Part shown: positions 24,216 to 37,164 of the stretch, piece after piece
Layout: each line of letters starts with the position of its first letter
How positions within the stretch are numbered: the stretch's first letter is position 1
Source: Eumeta japonica
Lineage: Eukaryota; Arthropoda; Insecta; Lepidoptera; Psychidae
Direction: 5' to 3'
DNA length: 64,000 bases
NCBI GenBank assembly: GCA_005406025.1
Contig: BGZK01001357.1
Location: forward strand, 62,001-126,000
Translations under genes and position numbers: made by a program
The notes under the pieces: model-generated
What the model was told of the DNA's origin: nothing
Database searches by the model: none
What the model saw: the letters and a program-made list of their open reading frames with translations, nothing else

Positions 24216-27200
24216 AGATACGTTTCGATTTAAACATGAATTTACCATGTGCACTTTATCACATTCCTAAACATTGAATTCAAACAATTTCTGATTAAAA
24301 TTCGCCCGGTGAGCGTGTGGCGCGCCCAACCGAGTAATTGCTTTTCGATTGAAGTTTCGTGTTCGATCTTTAACTCATTATATTACCAATTCGGTATTTT
24401 AATTGAATCATATTTTGTTAGGTATTTAAAAAACTCGTATAAATAAAAAGTCTCTGTCATTGTTATTCTTAATTAAAAACATTGCTTACAATACCTACTT
24501 ATTTCTTAAATTTTTAGTTAAATAAAATTTTGCTCTAAAAACTATCGATTTTTTAGAAAGAAGTCATTGACCGTTTCTGGTAAGATTAACTCTCATTTTA
24601 CAGTCTTCATAAATAATAATAATTAATGCCTCAACACAGAAATTATTCTTTTGAAATTAGGAAACCGAACACAAATCAATGGCAATAAACAAAGGTATGC
24701 GGGATTCGTTATGAAATTGAAAAATGAATTTCGCCTTCTATAAATTCTCCATCTCGACAATACACCCCCGCTGGGCGTCTCCTCTGGCACCCATTATACA
24801 CATTCTGTGTATAATTGACATTTATGCCTTGTTATATTTATTATTGTCATAAATCTATTGCGGCGTCGAAACTGAGCGGATAAACAACTACTATAGAACT
24901 CTTGTGTGAATGTATGACTGAATAAAATAATCGTTTCGTAGTTACGTGCTCGTCCTTGGTCATACTAGAGCGCCCCCTACGGCAGGAATAAATAGGTACT
25001 AGTATCGTGCTAAAGTTGTTTTTGTTTTGTCTGTTCTGGCCCAGGGCTGGCGCTTTGACTTAAATGAAATTTAATGTTTGAAATTATTTTAAATACCTTC
25101 AACTGAATTTTTAGTTGTTGTACCTAATTAAAATTACGATTTCTTTTATTTTACTATTTTTTCTTGACGCATTGTTAAAGATATTTTTAATGAAATCAAT
25201 CTTATAATTAAATTAATGTTTTTACTTATAAAATAAAGTAGTACAAAAAATTATATTTAAAAAAATCGGAGTTTCAAAATATTTGTGTGTTAAAAGTATT
25301 TCATTTATTTTTTTGATATGATTAAACTAATAAAAGTTAACATGTTCAAAATTCAAATAGAAAATAAAAAGTAAATTAAACAGAAGAACCAGATGGCTTT
25401 GAAATTGCCAAAATATTTATCACAACTTCTATTGGATGAGTAAAAAAAACTGTTGTAAAGTGATAATTACAAAAAGAATCCTTATAAAGCTCTAAAATAT
25501 TTCTCAATATTTCTTTTCACTACTGTTGTCATAGATATAAAAAAAAATTATGATCATCTATTTTAAAATTAATTCATGAAATGACTATATCGGAATATTA
25601 TTGAATAGTAAAATACGCTGTCCGCATCGTGCCCTGCATTCCAGACCAAAACACAATGTGCCTATTCAGTGGCTTTCGTACAGGTCGTTGACAAGACAAT
25701 ATACCGCAGACGCAACTTCCGCCATCAGCAACTAATTGCTGGCTTCCTTTCTGTCATTCATCTATGCATCGTGAAAGCGCAACCAGTCACTGACGAAAAT
25801 TTCATCCTTAAAGCACCTCAAGTAGTGTAGATAAAAAAAAATGTCGACGTGTCTACATCGAAGTTCCATGAAAGCTTATCTAAGCACTTACGAGATTGCG
25901 GAGTATTGAACTTTTGACGCGACAAGAGCGACTCATGGAAACAAGTCTATCCGCCCACGAACTCATTTTATTGCCGGCCGCTCAGCGCTGTAAATAAAAA
26001 CATGCTCTTAAAAATATATATAAGTAAAAATAAATTAAGATAATCATCCGGTTCGGAACGAACGGCATGTAAAACATGATAGCATAAACAATAAAGAGGC
26101 TGGGTGTCGTGTGAGCCAGGCCGTAGATTAGAATGAAATGAAATTAATTCCATTTCTATTTTACTTCTCTGTGTACTGTTACAGTAATGTGAAATGACTT
26201 GGTATTTATAAATTTTTTCGTTTATACAATTTTTTGAGTTACTTATAGATCCCCCTAATGCGTTGTTGAAAATAACCTCCATATGTCAGTGTTTAATTAG
26301 TGATTTTTCCAATTTAGTTTCTACTTAGCAACTCATGGGTAATCCAATTCGCGTATATATCCATCCGTTTGTTTGGTCACCTAGCTATTAATAAGATATA
26401 TTGTACATGATATAATACACTGTTGGGACAATTTTACTTAGGTATAATTGTATATATTATCTCCTACTCGACTAAAACTGTCTCCACTTGAAATTAAAAT
26501 GCTAATTTCATTGGTGAACTAAGCTAAAATAATTTAATACCTAAAGAGCAACATCCAGACAGGATCTCGCCAATCTCGCAAATCGCACTATTCATTCCAT
26601 AGAATTACACAGTTTTTTCCGACGCACAAGTTCGTATATAATTTCTGCAGTATTTAAATACACAAATAGGCAAGTGGGCATATTCACACAATCAGGGATT
26701 ACAAACCGGGGCTTTTTGCTAACACCAGACACACCCATTACTCCAAGTAAATTGGAGCCATCTGTAATCTTTCAGTTCTGCCTTCGAGTAAGTACCTCGA
26801 TGCTTTTTTCCCACAGGACATTTCGTCATTGAAGGCTCTATGTTTTTCGCCCACCTTTTTACCTCTCGTCGATAAATTGCTAGTGCTTATATTATCTTCC
26901 CTTACCACGGTCGCTTAAATTTGTACCCCATCTAAACCTCGCTCAAAACACCATTCATCCTTAATCATAAAATTGTTGCAGGCATTAGACCTGTCCTAAA
27001 GTTGAACACGTAATGAACAGGGAGCATTAATAGTTTGGGCACTTAATTTAACAGCAACGTCGCCTAACCCCATACACCGTATCTCGGCGGGCGGGTTCAA
27101 ATGTAAGTCATCCGCAGCTGTGCTAACACAGTCCTAAGTCCCGTCACTTGTTAGAATATAAAGCCCCTTTACACTGTTACGCACAACTGGTTACAATATC

Positions 27201-29075
27201 TCTGATATTTAGATACGGAATATATTGCGTGCATGGATTCCAGGTTGGGTTTAATTTCGTTCCGTGTCTAGACTGGTGAACATTTAATAAACAAGCGTGA
27301 TTTAGTGTCGTATATTGCAATATCTATTGATAGATCGAGTATAAAATCTGAATAAAAGGAAAACGGACGACTATAATGGAAAAAGTTGGATAAATATTAT
27401 TTCAAAATAATTAAATAAATAAATACCTGAATTATACCACCAGAAAGTAGATGATTATCGCTGCCCATGGTCACCGGCAACCTTAAGGGAGTCCATAGCG
27501 TGTTGCCGGCATATCAGAAAGGAATATGCTTTATCTTGAAGATTCCGTCGTCAAAGTTCTGTTTTACGTTTGCAATTTTATTTATATTTTTTCGGCTTAA
27601 ATCGATGACACCTATCATTATTGTCTTTAGAAGTATTGGTGATGTCACATGATGTGTGACGTATGTATTTTTTTTTGAGATTTCTATAGAAATGTAACTA
27701 TTGTTTCAATCTCATGGTGATACTTTTTTTTTAAATTGCCATATTATTTTCGCAGTGGTCCAGTAGGCTTAGTAAATATCATTCATACTAAGTTTTTATA
27801 TGTACGGAATGTGATGCGATTTGTCATCACGTTAAAGCCTGCTTGCTATTCTCAGCGGATCTCAATGTATCTCGCAACAATTGTCATTCCGTCTATCACC
27901 TTGGACAAGCTTGAAGATGAACAAAGTCGGCCGGTTAATTTAGAAATGGTGACCATTTAAAATTTTCCAAGTACCGAAAAATGCTATTTGGTAACTATTT
28001 CATGGAGTAACTTTTAAATGATAGGATTCAGCTTCATTCTGGAAACAAATTTCGTTTCTTCATGTAATTCTGTATACTGTAAGTAACAGGGAAAAATCAA
28101 CGTCCGTTTCGGATGCCGAATGGCATTTTCTAAATTATTTATAAGACGTGTCTACTCTCATAAGTCTAGGGATTTTTTAATTTACTTCAATTTCCCTGTC
28201 TTCGGTTTGCTATGAAAATATCGCAATTTATTTCAGTAGATGGGCCAAAGAGAACAACAATGTTAGACTGTGTTTGCAAATCGTAAATTTTCACTTGCAA
28301 TTTTGTCGCCTGCAATGATAATTTTAATGTGGACATACTTTATGAGATACTGTGATATAAAGCAACTGTGAACAAAACCTACCCACATTGTGTGATTTAT
28401 TTGAGACGTCATCATTTTTGGTATAATTTAATACTACAAGCAATGAAATTAATAAAGACAATTTTGAATTCAATTTTACGTACTATTATATGCTATTTTG
28501 CTACAAGTAAATAGATATGTGATTCAAGAATTATTTACTTGAAACCATCAAAGTGTAAACACGCGATACGGTGAAATTGCCTACTCTGTATTTAGTAGGC
28601 AGTCTTAGCCACAGAATACTCGGAGAAAAGTGTAATACATATGTCTATCTACAATTAATCCAAATAGCTTATTTAAAATTATTTCATCCAAAACTTTTCA
28701 TAAAACTTAACCAAACAACTCCTCACTGATATTTATATTTCACAAGCTTTGCGATGACATTGCGACAACCTGATTGCAGTGCCAGGCGTCACTGAACGGC
28801 TTTTGGTTTGTGAAAACCATTGAAGACTTAGAATCACACGCACGGATCAACTCACAAATTCTTACAAGGTTTAGGTTTGTTTCGAAATACAAACACTTTT
28901 ATTTCGAAACAACACAATCATCAAGTTTAAAATTCTAATTGTTAATTAAATTATTACTAAATTAACGCGTTTTAATGTTTCGAGTTTTTTTCCAAAAATT
29001 CAATTCTGTAACTCTCTAAACATTCTACAGCGATAACCGAACAAAAGATTGCCATTTTTCTCTTCGGTTTTGATT
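24216..29075. other. Long noncoding stretch, nothing recognised
   Basis: Almost 5 kb of AT-rich sequence was read on both strands. Acceptor-like TATTTTCGCAG occurs near 27,757 and ATTTATTTCAG near 28,237, neither with a matching donor or open frame. A 104-codon open frame near 25,968-26,282 (minus) has intron-like composition. No repeat family was identified confidently. Confidence 0.4.
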
Positions 29076-29089
29076 TTTTTTTATCTTAG

Positions 29090-29345
29090 CGCCACAGCGA
29101 TGGCGGCTGAGTGTCTGAGAGCGTCGCCTTCAAACCAGAAAGTGTCGCTTTCGATCCCCACAAGGAGCGACTTAATGATGAGTTTTACTTAACTCAAATT
29201 AAGCCACTCGCTTCGTGCCACGGAGAGCACATTAAGCCGTCGGCTTCGGACGTTCTCGTCGAGGCTGCGATTGCCGCCCCCCGCCCCTGGCCACTCTGGA
29301 CCCTGTAAGGGTTAAGGTCGAGCGCGTCAGTTTGAAGAATAATGA
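29090..29345 (+). repeat. SINE copy, AGCCGTCGG family
   Basis: It starts near GCCACAGCGATGGCGGCTGAG (29,092, tRNA-like box A region). It continues through TTCGATCCCCACAAGG (box B-like, about 29,149), GCTTCGTGCCACGGAGAGCA and CATTAAGCCGTCGG. A second copy at 53,790-54,070 has the same order of blocks. The AGAGCAC-TAAAGCCGTCGG phrase is characteristic of abundant lepidopteran tRNA-derived SINEs. GC-richness and the open frame across it come from the SINE, not from a gene. Confidence 0.65.
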
Positions 29346-29820
29346 TGTAGGAGAGCATGCCTTACCGGTGGTTAAAATATTGCTAGCACAATATAAAGTC
29401 TCTAATTAAAGTGCTTTATATTTCGGTTAAGTACCAGATCGAGTAAACAGTCGATGTGCACCGTTGACACATCTAATCAATGTCGCATCGATAAAACCTA
29501 ACATATCAATATATAGGACAAAATTGTATTCCTTGTGCTGGTTAAAGGAAGAGTTCGGGAACTTGAACGAATCCCTAGAACGAAAGACCTCTGTGCATGC
29601 ACTATCATTAAAGTGTGTTACGATATTGGAAACTTTATCTCGATACCTCTTCGAAAATCTGCCAACGAAACGTACGAGCCGACTTTGTTGCTTAACAATG
29701 CCTCGCTCTTACTATCGCCGGCGTGTCTATCGGCGACCTCGGCGTATCACACAATAAATTAGACACTTTACAGCGCAGCAGTACAATCAGCGTACAAATA
29801 ATGTGACACCATCCATTAGC
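29346..29820. other. Noncoding stretch
   Basis: Two overlapping + frames of 75-97 codons are open at 29,464-29,762. Their overlap and composition do not suggest coding. Nothing else is recognised. Confidence 0.35.
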
Positions 29821-29872
29821 CGTTCCGAGAATGATACAGTATCCGCGCGCGCGGTACAGTTAGTTCCCACAG

Positions 29873-30071
29873 GCCGGCGCGGCCGCGGCAGCGTGTGTGT
29901 GGCGCGCTGTCGATGCGGCGCTAATCCGCCTAACCGCTAAAGGTCACGATTCCTCTACGCCGCTACCGCGCTGTGACGTCATTTGTCACGCATCGCTGTC
30001 GCGCCGCCGCCGGATCGATCTGACATCATTGATGCGATTCTGGAGTTGTTGCTGCGTTATCGATAGTGAAG
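29873..30071 (+). other. GC island with weakly splice-flanked open frame
   Basis: After AGTTCCCACAG at 29,872 one frame is open for 66 codons to GAAG at 30,071, followed by GTGAAT. The translation contains CVWRAVDAALIRLTAKGHD and RRRIDLTSLMRFWSCCCV, with no recognised domain. The pyrimidine tract of the acceptor is poor and the donor is weak. The island also contains TGACGTCA (a CRE-type site, near 29,975) and is CpG-rich, so a promoter or enhancer reading is equally possible. Confidence 0.17.
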
Positions 30072-30285
30072 GTGAATTTTAATCGTGATATGCATTGTTC
30101 TAAAAATATTCACTCTTTTTATCCATTAAATATGTATGGTAACAAAAATGGGTCTCTGTTTGATCGGACTAAATTTCAGACGACAGAAAGGATCTAATGC
30201 AAATTTAGTGTAGTCGTTAATTATGTCTCGCAATACGACGACAAAGAATATTTTATTATTAAAAAAAAATGTATAAATGTACATT
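30072..30285. other. AT-rich noncoding spacer
   Basis: Nothing is recognised. Confidence 0.4.
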
Positions 30286-30287
30286 AC

Positions 30288-30475
30288 TAGCTTTTGCCCG
30301 CGGCTCATCTCGCGTAGAAATAAAATGCATAAAAAGCGTTCTTAGTGAGCGTCTACTTTCCGAAAAGAGGAACTACGTCTAATTTCAAGTCAATCAAACC
30401 TACAATTTCAAAAATCTCGTGATGAGTCAATCAGTAGTGTCATTTGGCTTATATATATGTATGTATGTATGCACA
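30288..30475 (+). repeat. Interspersed repeat, CTAGCTTTTG family, copy 2
   Basis: It opens ACTAGCTTTTGCCCGCGGCT and contains GCGTTCTTAGTGAGCGTCTA, TTTCAAGTCAATC and GTAGTGTCATTTGGCTTATA, in the same order as copy 1 at 16,769. It ends in a TATG-type microsatellite (30,455-30,470). It is noncoding. Confidence 0.65.
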
Positions 30476-33115
30476 CATATTGTTATTAAACTTTATGCAT
30501 AGAAAAAGACCCGTTTAAGAGATGTATAGTGTCGTTCAAGAATGCGAGTATAACTTTATAAAAAAATAGTTTTCTCGCATATCCGCTTTTCCTGTATTTA
30601 GTGTATTTAGATTTATTTTGAAGTTCTTCACCTGAAAGTGTGTACGTTTTTCAGTTATCGCTTCAAATTGCGAATTATTCTTCATCGGTCCGTTCAGTCC
30701 ATACAAAGTCTACCTTTATACGGCACAACGGATAGTGATAATGAGAAGACCGTTTGACACACGCCTGGCGCGCCCCGCCGGCCAGCCACGGAAACATCAC
30801 AGCTTAACGCTTTTTTTTTGCTTTTGCTAGATATAAATCGATTTATATTTATATCGTGTGTGCTGTATCGTATCGTAATCGTATGACGTATGCTGTTAAG
30901 TCATAAAAAAATTCACAACACTAACGAAAATAATAATAATGAAATTCGCTAAGATGTGAATACATTTTTATGAATATGAACAACGATATTCCAGAGTAAA
31001 ATAACAGTCTTCAGATGTTCCTGCATATAAATACATACATTGTGTTACGACACAATATCTGTTACGTTCGCATACATACATACACACACACATGATCACT
31101 TAATTGCATTAAACGACTGGCCGATGCGCATTGCGCACCAATTCCAGTAACTTCGGACCGTACCAACTTTACAGTTGTGTTATCACATCTTTTTTATCTT
31201 GTATTTTACAGGCTAGCTCCGACTTCGTATTCACCTACTACGTGTACCCTTTCGAATTCAAAGTTGTTTGAAAAATCCTAAAAGGAATTATCTTCGTTGT
31301 ATTGAGTCCTCCAGGCGGCAATTCCTGCGTTGTTTGCACGTAACAATGCGTTTTGGACGTGTGTTATAATGATGTGCAAATGGTCGTATATTTGGGGGAA
31401 TTGTACGGTCTTAAAATACGTATTGCTTGCAGTAAATTCCTTTATTTATTTAAAGTAACCTTTTACTATAATTTATTTTGTAGTTATTATAAGACAAACC
31501 GATGTAAACTTTTCGTTTAGTTAGGAAAATTAGTTGTTGGATTACAATTATACAAATATTTTTTCACATTTTGTCAATTTGTCCGTAGACTGACGCAATT
31601 TATAGCTACGTGATATTAACTTACCGGTAAAGCTTTTCTAAACTTTCATTTTTTATATGGTATATTTCGTATACCATAATAATCAGTGGGATTCTCATGA
31701 AAATACGAGCAGAAATTTAAATTTCATTAAAAGTTTGTTTTTAAAAAAAGCTTCTTATTATTAATTATGCTATTTTGTACTTTTCAGTTGGCACGCCTTA
31801 GTCTATGTATTTCTCATAAAATCTCTATACCAAGGATTTTTTCTGCGAATTTTAAGCTATTTGACATTCCAATTAGAAGGCCAACTAAACATTTTCTTCT
31901 GTTTAAGACAACATGGCTTGTACAATTTAATTAATCAACAAACTGCAGCAATATAACAGCAGCGATAATTTTGAATATTCTACAATATTGATAATACCAT
32001 ATTGTATTGTCATCGAAACCAAAGATTTATACATAATTTCATCACAATCGGTTTAGCGGAAACCGGCTTAAAACTTAGCTGCAGGTTTATTCCAAACTGA
32101 CACACTAACTGAAACTAAGTAAAAATTTGTAAAAATTGACATTTGAGATGGCATCAACTCTCCGCGTCAATCGAAGCGTTTGTTTTAAGTATTATATCCA
32201 AGCTTATCATTCTCGATAAAAAGATTTTAATTATGGATTCTCTTTTCAGATTATTATAGTATTGCATAGTATTAAATTCTAAAATAACGTGACTAGATCT
32301 AGACTGTAAAAATATTGCCGTGCAAACAATTGCCTTTTGAAGATGGTCAATTTCCAATGCTTTAATAGCATAAAAATACTATAGTCCATTTCATTATTAA
32401 AATATGGCTCAAAGATTATCATATTAAGTAGTTATTTATCACTGAATTTTATCGATGAATTTTCTGAGAGATATAATAAATAAAGTTCTAAATCCTAAAT
32501 GAAATTTTAAGCATAGCGTTCAAATGCTAGCGTTTAAAAACAATCGGAAACTTCAATCTTTGCTATATTAAAGATATAATAAAAATTATTATTTGCCGAT
32601 ACAAAAATCGTACCATGTGAAAATCTATAGTGTCTGCCTGCCTACCCTTCTGGGAAACAGGCGTGACGAAAAAAAATTTTTCATATTAGTAGAAAAATCA
32701 CGACTTCGGTATAGTATGTTTTGGCATAACTTTGATCAATAATTATTCATTTACGTATCTTATGTCATATACAAATTGATCAATATTTAGTGAACAGCAC
32801 AACAGATTCACTTGTATTCATGTTGTCGCGAAAAATTTCTTTTTAAAACGCTAATGTCTGAACCGAACGATTACAAAATATGTACATATTCGATGAGAAA
32901 ATTCTATTTGAAAGATAAACACTTCGCTAGAATATAATTTTAAACAGATATCATTCCATCCTGCACTCTCAGATAACATACATTATATATATTGTTTGAA
33001 TACAAATGTTTAATTTTCATTATCAAAACCCAACAACAGTCAGAAGTATTTTTATTAAAGTGAAAATGGAAAAAATAATAGCTTTAATATGACTCTGAAT
33101 TTATTCACCCGTTTA
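30476..33115. other. AT-rich noncoding stretch
   Basis: A CATA/CA microsatellite patch lies at 31,066-31,093. A short palindrome (TATGGTATA/TATACCATA) lies near 31,657-31,679. A fragment around 32,635-32,665 (CTTCTGGGAAACAGGCGTGA) resembles a common lepidopteran repeat but is too short to call. No gene is supported. Confidence 0.4.
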
Positions 33116-33260
33116 CTGATACGTCCGTGTTTCGTCAGACAATTCTCAATTGTTATACGACCAAGTCGCGTCCGAACCCGGCGACCCGACCGGTTCGAAA
33201 CGTCGACGCACCTTCCGCCGTGCAGCCGGCGGCGACGTCAAAAGCTCTTCAGATAAAAGT
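33116..33260. other. GC-rich, CpG-rich island
   Basis: The sequence around 33,170-33,235 is dense in CCGA/CGGC words. No exon signals pair across it. It belongs to the same class of islands as 2,040 and 20,826. Confidence 0.25.
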
Positions 33261-36200
33261 TGACCGATAGCGGCGAAAGCAAACACGATTGTTGGATCAT
33301 GTGAGACTACACAACGCGCGGCGACAATCGATCATGCACCGGGCGTTATAATTTATTTCGTGGAACCGTTAGAAAGAAAGCGACGTTGCTGTCGGTGGTT
33401 TCGTCGTGTCGATCGCAGTTCGGAGGTTCCGTATGAGCTTTATACATCTCAGATAACTGTAATGTATAGAAACTTCCGCGAAGATTTTGATTTATTTTGC
33501 ACTTCGATACAAAAATATTTGTCAAATAAATGTTGATATTTATTTTATTTTTGCTCTTATGCGCTAGCCACGACCTGGACTTTTGTTCCGTGCATTTTTG
33601 TAAATTAGTCTTCATAGCTCGTTCATTCTCGACTCGGGTGTCCGTGTTTCATCCTTAATTCGCTAATGAGTTGCGATTCATTGCGAACAAAAATATTCTA
33701 AATTGAATATAGTGCAAATAAATTAAAATAAATGTGCTGTTTGCGTAACGGCATGTTAATTAATTAAATTACAAATTCATTTAATGTCCCGTTAATTAGA
33801 CAGAATCCTAATAGTCGCGCTCCGCTCTAAATCTCCTGACAGATCTATTTCAACTTGAATTTCACATAATAATGTAATTAATTTCAAATTAATATAGAAT
33901 TAATTGAAAACGACGAAACCAGAACACATCAAATCTTGATCTTGTGTAGGCTATTTTTCGAGCGGTAGTGGTTCGCCGACCTCGCTGCTTGAGAGAATCG
34001 CTGTCGTATCAGAAGGTAAAGGGCTTTATCACGGCGATTTGATCATCGGGTCTCTTAATCTAAGTCTGTTAAAGTCGAATAAGTTTTAACTTAGTGTAAA
34101 GCTTTAAGCACTCGCCGTGCCGCGGAGTCACCATACCGGCGATAACAACGATCGTGACAAAGTGTGTGTCTTAGCAATGAGCTGATTAAAATGCGATGCA
34201 ACATTTTAAAAAACCGTATAAAATTTTACATCGACCGTCAAATTTTAGTAATATCCGGCAGTCGAATTCGCTAACTAAAATAAAGACAATAGAAACCAAT
34301 TAATAGACCAAAATGTTTGATTTCGCGCGTATCGCGACACCCCGGGCCGTGCACAGTTTAGTCATTATGAGATAAGAGTCGAGAAAAATATTACTCACAA
34401 AGACGGGCTGTTGATGCGTGAGCCGCATTATCACTTTTTTCTCTAATTCCATTAACGAAATGTATAAGTACTATTTAATAGTCTACGATAATGTAGTACT
34501 ATTGACAACTCCTACCAAGCTTCGCAGTGCATATTTTCATAAACAGACATATATTTTTCTACATATTTGGCATAAATATGTTACAGTTATGGTAAATGAG
34601 GTATCATTTTATAATTTTTATTTAAATGATTGGTTAGCGAATTGGTTTTACATTTTTAATTTACAAGTTCTACATCTGCGGCATTAACATTGCCCAAAAA
34701 TATTTTTCGTAAAAAGAAACAAATTTATATTTAGGTGTAAATAATATTTGAAATAAAAATTTGAATACAAAAATATATGCAATTTTGCAAGAAGATTTCA
34801 TATCTATGCAATGATATCTTTAATCACCTGTTTTTTGACTTCTTGTTTGTTTTAAAACTACCATTCCAGCACGATAGAATATATATTTTTAATTTGTTTA
34901 ATAATAATACCTAAAACATAATAAAATATCCGTATTTATATCATTGGGTATTCGTCTAAAAGAAATTAACACAATTTTTATTGTGGTTCTCAAAAACCTT
35001 TATTTTTTTTTGTTTCGAATCAACTTTATTTACCCAGTTTCTTTAACTGTACAATAGCACTTAAAACATGTCGAATGTTTATTACTTTTTGTTGCGGCTC
35101 TGAGTGAAAGAAAAAACAGTTAATGTTCAGTTTACGAATCCATTAACATTCAAGTCACACTAGGTTTCGTGTAACAAGAAAAAAAAACTCGTGAACACTT
35201 CCGGCGCTATAAAGATAAACTCTTTATAAGGACGGTGTCGTATCCTGTAAGCCTTTGTGATGCGTATGCGCCTCTCCAAATAATCTAAACGGAGATAATG
35301 AAAATATGAGGTAATAATGGGGACGCACTAAAAATCTATAAAAATGCGTATGTAGACTAAAATCAGTAAGAGAATTTTTAGATATCGATATAGTATTTTA
35401 AATATTAGTTATAGCTTTTTTGCACTAATTAACGTTCGTTATTAATATTATTCGATTTCTCTATGTGACATATAAATATATACAAGGTAAGTGTAAAATT
35501 CCCACTTAAAGTTTTTGCTCATGAAAGAAAAATTATGTTTTTGCTCGTTCACTGTCATAAATTGTCAAATTTATTACAATACAAATCTGTTTAAAACATA
35601 CAAAATATTTAATTAATCCTTTTTTTGAACTGGTAAGTCATAAATTTTTGTTCGAAAATAAATTAAGCACGGCCGTAAATAATTTATACATTGTTACTTT
35701 CAACGTTAAAGCAATAAATAATATTTTTAATTCTTGGCGAGTTATCAAACTAATAAACACATCAGGTTTCGGCCGTGATGTAATATGATGCAAACGTCGT
35801 CACCTCACACCTATTCGGACCAGACGTGTCTGTAAGGCGTCTCACGTCGCGGCGTGGGCGCAGCGCCCGCGCCGCTTGCTGGCGGACTTGAGATATTTCG
35901 CTACTAACTTAAGAGTTTGCATATTACATAGTCTGTAGTGACTTGTCTGCGGTGCAAGTGAATTAGGAAAATGGCGAGAATGAAATCATTCATTTACTTA
36001 ATTTTATATTCTAAAGTTCCGTATTACGCATTCTCAAAATTAAAGATTCATTCGCTGGTGTTCTGTCTGTCTGTCACATTCTTTTCTTTCTTTTTTTTAA
36101 TTAACCAATTATAAGTTTTCAAAATAAAGTTTTCAATTACGTAAATAAACATTAGACGATATTATATCCAATACTGTAATATAATTTGGTTTTTTTTCAA

Positions 36201-36690
36201 CTTACAGTAACAGGTCTATAATCACTAGATATGTATTTACAAAACGAAGTCTGTTGTAAAGGAAACTTGTTTTGCTATAGTTTAAGAAAAATGCACTAAC
36301 TGTATTGCTTGTTATGACAAAATGCGGCTTATTTTTTTTTATATTTATAAAGATTTTCCTTTCTGTCTCATTTCTATATGATTTTGGAACCACATTTGGA
36401 ACTATTTTTAGATACGGTTAAAGAACCTTCACTTCTTTTTGTTCTTTTATATTACCATGTTTTTGCGATTTATTTATTCATTAAGTTGTATGTCTTCCTC
36501 GTATGTAACATGTATAAAAATTAAAATGAAAATTTTAATTCTAAATTTTATTACCACGTTAAACACTAATAAAATTACACGAGATTGATTCGCTTTCAAT
36601 AGAAGACTTGATCTGTTATTTATAGATTATGCACGGAATATCATTAGTATTTTAAAGATCTCGCAAATATTTATATATTCATGCACGGGC
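33261..36690. other. AT-rich noncoding stretch with small GC patches
   Basis: GC patches at about 34,110-34,160 and 35,820-35,885 lack exon signals. A strong isolated donor-like AAGGTAAGTGT occurs near 35,485 without any acceptor or open exon before it. Nothing else is recognised. Confidence 0.4.
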
Positions 36691-36729
36691 ACAGGTTAGG
36701 CAACTTTACGGCGCCGGCGTCCGTTTCAG

Positions 36730-36792
36730 GTGTATAATTGGCATGGTGGCGCCACTGCCCGCGGCCGCGGCGGCGCGGGCGCGTGGGCAGAG
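36730..36792 (+). other. Candidate 63-nt exon (splice-flanked, frame-preserving)
   Basis: CGTCCGTTTCAG ends at 36,729 and AGAG|GTGAGT begins its donor at 36,793. The enclosed 63 bases are a multiple of three and very GC-rich. The frame with phase 0 has no stop and reads VYNWHGGATARGRGG, then AGAWAE. Another frame contains an ATG followed by an Ala-rich run (MVAPLPAAAAARARG). No known domain is recognised. It lies on the same strand as, and between, the two recursive splice sites, so it would fit as a cassette microexon of the host gene. The short pyrimidine tract weakens it. Confidence 0.28.
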
Positions 36793-36971
36793 GTGAGTGG
36801 CCGCCTTGATTTTCACTGTTGGCCTAGCTTCTGCTCATTATCTCGTTATCTGCGGGTTTTATTCCATAATAATTTTTCGTTTAAATGGTAAGTTTTTTTA
36901 ATAATAATATTGCAATGCAATTCTTTTGTAGTGATACCATATTTCACGCCGTAATTTATCTATTTATTATT

Positions 36972-36974
<3 letters not shown>

Positions 36975-37040
<66 letters not shown>
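36975..37040. repeat. AT dinucleotide microsatellite, 33 units
   Basis: Sixty-six bases of uninterrupted alternating AT. It is likely length-polymorphic and directly precedes the hairpin and mariner relic. Confidence 0.95.
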
Positions 37041-37044
<4 letters not shown>

Positions 37045-37086
37045 AGACTTTGAATTAATAATTTGTTCTGCTAGATTTAGATACAA

Positions 37087-37139
37087 AGATTTGCCGGTGA
37101 TGACTCAAATGTTGTATTTGAGTCATCACCGGCAAATCT
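37087..37139. repeat. Perfect 24-bp hairpin with 5-base loop
   Basis: The arms 37,087-37,110 and 37,116-37,139 are exact reverse complements (core TTTGCCGGTGATGACTCAAA) around GTTGT. After a small internal loop, GATAC at 37,079-37,083 pairs with GTATC at 37,141-37,145. The arms show no divergence even though the adjoining mariner sequence is full of stops, suggesting a younger origin or gene-conversion-like homogenisation. It may be a foldback insertion or a template-switch product. Confidence 0.85.
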
Positions 37140-37164
37140 AGTATCATTCATAACACCAAATACT

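Noticed and set aside
35475..35495. Strong donor-like AAGGTAAGTGT
   Set aside because: No pyrimidine tract precedes it, so it is neither a recursive site nor the end of a visible exon.
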